Origin: Vicinamibacteria bacterium
GTDB lineage: Bacteria; Acidobacteriota; Vicinamibacteria; Fen-336; JAGNNV01
Direction of reading: 5' to 3'
NCBI GenBank assembly: GCA_016650185.1
Contig: JAENWE010000156.1
Span: 1-18,190, forward strand
DNA: 18,190 nt
The notes beneath the pieces were generated by a model. The model searched no databases, was not told where the DNA came from, and saw only the letters and a list, made by a program, of their open reading frames with translations. Shown in pieces: positions 15,948 through 18,190 of this stretch (positions within the stretch are counted from its first letter, which is position 1; each line of letters begins with the position of its first letter). The translations under genes and the position numbers were made by a program.

Positions 15948-16067
15948 GGATCCACCGACCTGACTGGATTCTAGGCCCGAAAGACACAAGTTGAGAAGAT
16001 ACTTTTTGGCTTTCTCTCGGAGCGTCATCCGGGACTTCGTCTGCTACGCTCGCACGTGCCTGAGACC

Positions 16068-17150
16068 ATGAACATGTCCGATTCCTCCAAGGCGCCAACC
16101 TGGATGATCTATGGGGCGAACGGCTACACCGGCGCCTTGATCGCCCAGGAAGCGGCGCGTCGAGGGCACAAGCCAAAACTGGCCGGGAGGAACGCCGCCG
16201 CGATCGCGACCCTTGGGGCCCGCCTTCAGACCGCCACCACCGCTTGTGATCTTGATCACCCGGCTGCCCTGCGTGCGGCCGTCGCCGGCTGCAAGCTTGT
16301 CCTTCATTGCGCGGGCCCTTTTTCGGAAACGTCTCGCCCGATGCTTGAGGCGTGCCTCGCGGAGGGGGCTCATTACCTCGACATCACCGGCGAGATCGAT
16401 GTCTTTTCCGCCTGTCATGCGCGATCGGCCGAAGCCGCCCAGCGTGGGATCTGCGTGGTCCCCGGTGTCGGCTTCGACGTGGTCCCGACGGACTGCGTGG
16501 CCGCCCTGCTCAAGGCGGCCCTGCCCGACGCCGTGTCCCTGGTCCTCGCATTTGAGGCCGCGGGCGGGCCGAGCGTGGGTACCGCCAAGACCAGCGTCGC
16601 CGGCATAGCCAAGGGCGGCCGCGTGCGTAAGGGGGGCACGGTCATCCAGGTTCCGCTGGCCTTCAAGACCCGGACGTTCATGCGCCAGGGGAAGGCGCGG
16701 CTCGCCATGACCATTCCCTGGGGCGACGTGTTCACCGCCCACATCACCACCGGCGTGCCCGACATCGAGGTGTACATGGCCGCTTCGGCCTCAACCATCG
16801 CCTCGGCGCGAAAGTTGAACTGGCTGCGTCCCCTGATGGGCCTCTCGATGGTGGGCCGGTTTCTGGAGCGTCGGACCGCGGCTTCGGTGAAGGCTCCGTC
16901 CCCGGAAAAGCGCGCGCGCAGCGGCTGCTACATTTGGGGGGAAGCCACCGCCGCGGACGGCCGGAAGGCGACCGCCGAGATGGAAACTCCGAACGGTTAC
17001 GACCTCACGGCCACCGCATCCCTTGGAGTGGTCGAGCGTCTGCTGAATCCGGCGCTCGTTTCTCGCCAGGGCTATCTCACTCCCTCCCAACTCATGGGAG
17101 CGTCCTATGCGCTCACTCTTCCGGGCGTCGTCTTGACCACCGCGCCGTGA
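16068..17150 (+). CDS. Saccharopine-dehydrogenase-like NAD(P)-binding oxidoreductase
   Basis: Encodes about 360 residues. A Rossmann fold opens the protein with WMIYGANGYTG, giving the GxxGxxG signature at residues 16-22, then an arginine (LAGRN) suited to binding NADP. The segments LVLHCAGPFSETSRPMLEAC and HYLDITGEIDVF are characteristic of the saccharopine dehydrogenase NADP-binding family, which includes mycobacterial trans-acting enoyl reductases of lipid synthesis. A role as a lipid or polyketide enoyl reductase is more likely than lysine metabolism, because no lysine genes are nearby. The start is uncertain: GTG 16056, ATG 16068 and ATG 16074 are in frame, and a TGAGA sequence at 16061-16065 favours one of the two ATGs. 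Its TGA overlaps the next gene's GTG. It is divergent from rodZ. Confidence 0.85.
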   Translation: MNMSDSSKAPTWMIYGANGYTGALIAQEAARRGHKPKLAGRNAAAIATLGARLQTATTACDLDHPAALRAAVAGCKLVLHCAGPFSETSRPMLEACLAEGAHYLDITGEIDVFSACHARSAEAAQRGICVVPGVGFDVVPTDCVAALLKAALPDAVSLVLAFEAAGGPSVGTAKTSVAGIAKGGRVRKGGTVIQVPLAFKTRTFMRQGKARLAMTIPWGDVFTAHITTGVPDIEVYMAASASTIASARKLNWLRPLMGLSMVGRFLERRTAASVKAPSPEKRARSGCYIWGEATAADGRKATAEMETPNGYDLTATASLGVVERLLNPALVSRQGYLTPSQLMGASYALTLPGVVLTTAP

Positions 17151-17965
17151 TTTCCGACCAGTCCAAGGGCGCCTCTCGCACCACGCGATATCTGGACGCG
17201 CTTCTCGAAAGGCATTTCAAGGAGTTGAAGTTCGGGGAAGTCACCCGAGCGCTCCGCGCCCTGTCCGCGGACTATGTCGAGAAGCGCGAGGCGGGGGGCC
17301 TGATTCGCGCCCTGGAGGGCCGGGGCAAGCGTGCCGCCTTCGCGCTCTACTACGGCGTCACCCACTTCCTCGCCACCGAGGCCCTGGTCCGCGAATTCGA
17401 CCTCGGCTTCACAGGCTCAGGACGTCCGACCATCCTGGACCTGGGCTGCGGCACCGGCGTGTGCGGCGCCGCCTGGGCGCTCGGCAGCGCCGATGCCACC
17501 TCGGTCGTGGGCGCCGACCGTTCCTCGTTCGTCCTCCATGAGGCGCGATGGACCTATCAGATCCTGCGCATCAAGGCGGAGACCAGCCGGTCGATCACGG
17601 AAACGCTCGACGCCATCCGCCGTCCGGATGGCATCGCCATCGGCTGGACGCTCAACGAACTCGATGACGAGCGACGAGACCGCATCGCCGCCCGAATCCT
17701 CCCCTGGGTGGCCAAGGGATCACGGCTGCTGGTCGTCGAACCCGTTTCCAAGCGCGTGGCCCCATGGTGGGACGAGTGGACGAAGCGGTTTCCCCCGGAC
17801 CGTTGTTCTGTGGTGGAAAAAAAACTCCGCCTGGACCTGCCTCCAAAGATCGCCCTCCTGGCCCGATCGGCCGGCTTGAGCACGGATGCCATGGTGGTCC
17901 GGGTACTCCTGGCTCCAGGGCCGGGCGAACCGCCGAGGCGAACCCCTTTCTCGCCTGTGGCGTGA
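17147..17965 (+). CDS. Class I SAM-dependent methyltransferase, possibly Rsm22-like
   Basis: Encodes 272 residues from GTG 17147, which forms a GTGA overlap with the stop codon of the oxidoreductase gene. The frame is open farther upstream, but only as an out-of-frame shadow of that gene. Motif I is PTILDLGCGTGVCG, with the ILDLGCGTG core at residues 96-104. The acidic residue after strand 2 is in VVGADRS, and later strands are visible at GIAIGWTLNEL and SRLLVVEPVS. An N-terminal helical region of about 85 residues (RYLDALLERHF, then FALYYGVTHFLATEALV) precedes the catalytic fold, as in Rsm22-type proteins, but the C-terminal cysteine cluster of that family is not present. The substrate is unknown; RNA and small molecules are both possible. 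Tight coupling suggests the same pathway as the oxidoreductase, or only shared expression. Confidence 0.8.
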   Translation: MISDQSKGASRTTRYLDALLERHFKELKFGEVTRALRALSADYVEKREAGGLIRALEGRGKRAAFALYYGVTHFLATEALVREFDLGFTGSGRPTILDLGCGTGVCGAAWALGSADATSVVGADRSSFVLHEARWTYQILRIKAETSRSITETLDAIRRPDGIAIGWTLNELDDERRDRIAARILPWVAKGSRLLVVEPVSKRVAPWWDEWTKRFPPDRCSVVEKKLRLDLPPKIALLARSAGLSTDAMVVRVLLAPGPGEPPRRTPFSPVA

Positions 17966-17990
17966 TAACCTCCCCGCCTTCGTCCAGCGC

Positions 17991-18074
17991 GCCGGAGTGG
18001 CGGAATTGGCAGACGCGCACGGTTCAGGGCCGTGTTCGCTTCGGCGAGTGTGGGTTCGACCCCCACCTCCGGCA
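17991..18074 (+). tRNA. tRNA-Leu (anticodon CAG)
   Basis: A full cloverleaf can be folded by hand. Acceptor arms GCCGGAG and CTCCGGC pair over seven bases, with A as discriminator. The anticodon stem CACGG/CCGTG encloses the loop TTCAGGG, giving anticodon CAG, which reads CUG. A long variable arm (TCGC/GCGA around a TTCG loop region) marks it as a class II tRNA. The T arm is GTGGG-TTCGACC-CCCAC. The CCA end is not encoded. It starts 25 bases after the methyltransferase stop codon and may share its transcript or be transcribed from a promoter inside that gene. Confidence 0.96.
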
Positions 18075-18134
18075 TATTTTCTAAAGCCCCCCTGCCTCGG
18101 GGAGCCTTCGCGCGGGGAGTGAGTTCCAAACCTC

Positions 18135-18190
18135 ATGGCCCTTCCGCTGGACGAGTTCCATGCCTCAGACTTTGCAAGACTCCAAGACTC
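18135..18190 (+). CDS. Possible start of a gene cut by the window edge (partial)
   Basis: ATG 18135 opens a frame that stays open for 18 codons to the edge (MALPLDEFHASDFARLQD). GGAG sequences lie upstream at about 18116, but 15 bases away. The stretch between the tRNA and this ATG is GC-rich spacer with no clear terminator. The reading is too short to assign a family and may be fortuitous. Confidence 0.3.
   Translation, partial: MALPLDEFHASDFARLQD

Noticed and set aside
18086..18120. GC-rich stretch after the tRNA as a terminator
   Set aside because: Runs of C and G could pair over four bases, but the stem is imperfect and no T run follows.

Overview
The window is GC-rich (mid-60s percent by eye) with tightly packed genes, short gaps and several 4-base stop/start overlaps. 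Gene content suggests an environmental bacterium of the Acidobacteriota or a similarly gene-rich phylum: a large secreted BNR/sortilin-like propeller protein, a Hanks-type kinase with an external PEGA region, and secreted TPR, PEGA and NHL proteins. This placement is an inference from gene types, not from a marker gene. No mobile element, CRISPR array or prophage gene is visible, and no gene-free stretch exceeds 300 bases.

Layout. Positions 1-4605 (plus strand) hold a possible tail of an upstream gene, an MFS transporter and a 1052-residue exported protein with about ten Asp-box repeats. Positions 4631-15913 are a continuous minus-strand run of ten genes. In transcription order these are rodZ, a helical protein of unknown family, a DnaJ-TPR protein, a PP2C phosphatase, a transmembrane Ser/Thr kinase, an exported TPR/NHL-propeller protein, an exported TPR/PEGA/PDZ protein, a one-domain FHA protein, a 36-residue very basic protein, and a second MFS transporter. 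A 154-base divergent region separates rodZ from a plus-strand pair, a saccharopine-dehydrogenase-like oxidoreductase and a SAM methyltransferase joined by a GTGA overlap. A tRNA-Leu(CAG) follows, and perhaps the start of another gene at the right edge.

The most interesting part is 6097-12940. It encodes a writer (kinase), an eraser (PP2C) and a reader (FHA) of protein phosphorylation. Kinase, TPR/NHL and TPR/PEGA/PDZ genes are joined by ATGA and GTGA overlaps, so a membrane kinase with three external PEGA-like domains is made together with two exported partners. One of those partners carries three more PEGA domains. I read this as a trans-envelope signalling module, with the kinase C-terminus sensing or docking to the exported proteins and the FHA protein reading the phosphorylated kinase. 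rodZ at the head of the run may tie the output to cell shape or wall synthesis. No type VI secretion genes, the usual setting for kinase-PP2C-FHA sets, are present in the window. The module as a system is an inference; the individual domain calls for kinase, PP2C, FHA, J-domain and RodZ are firm.
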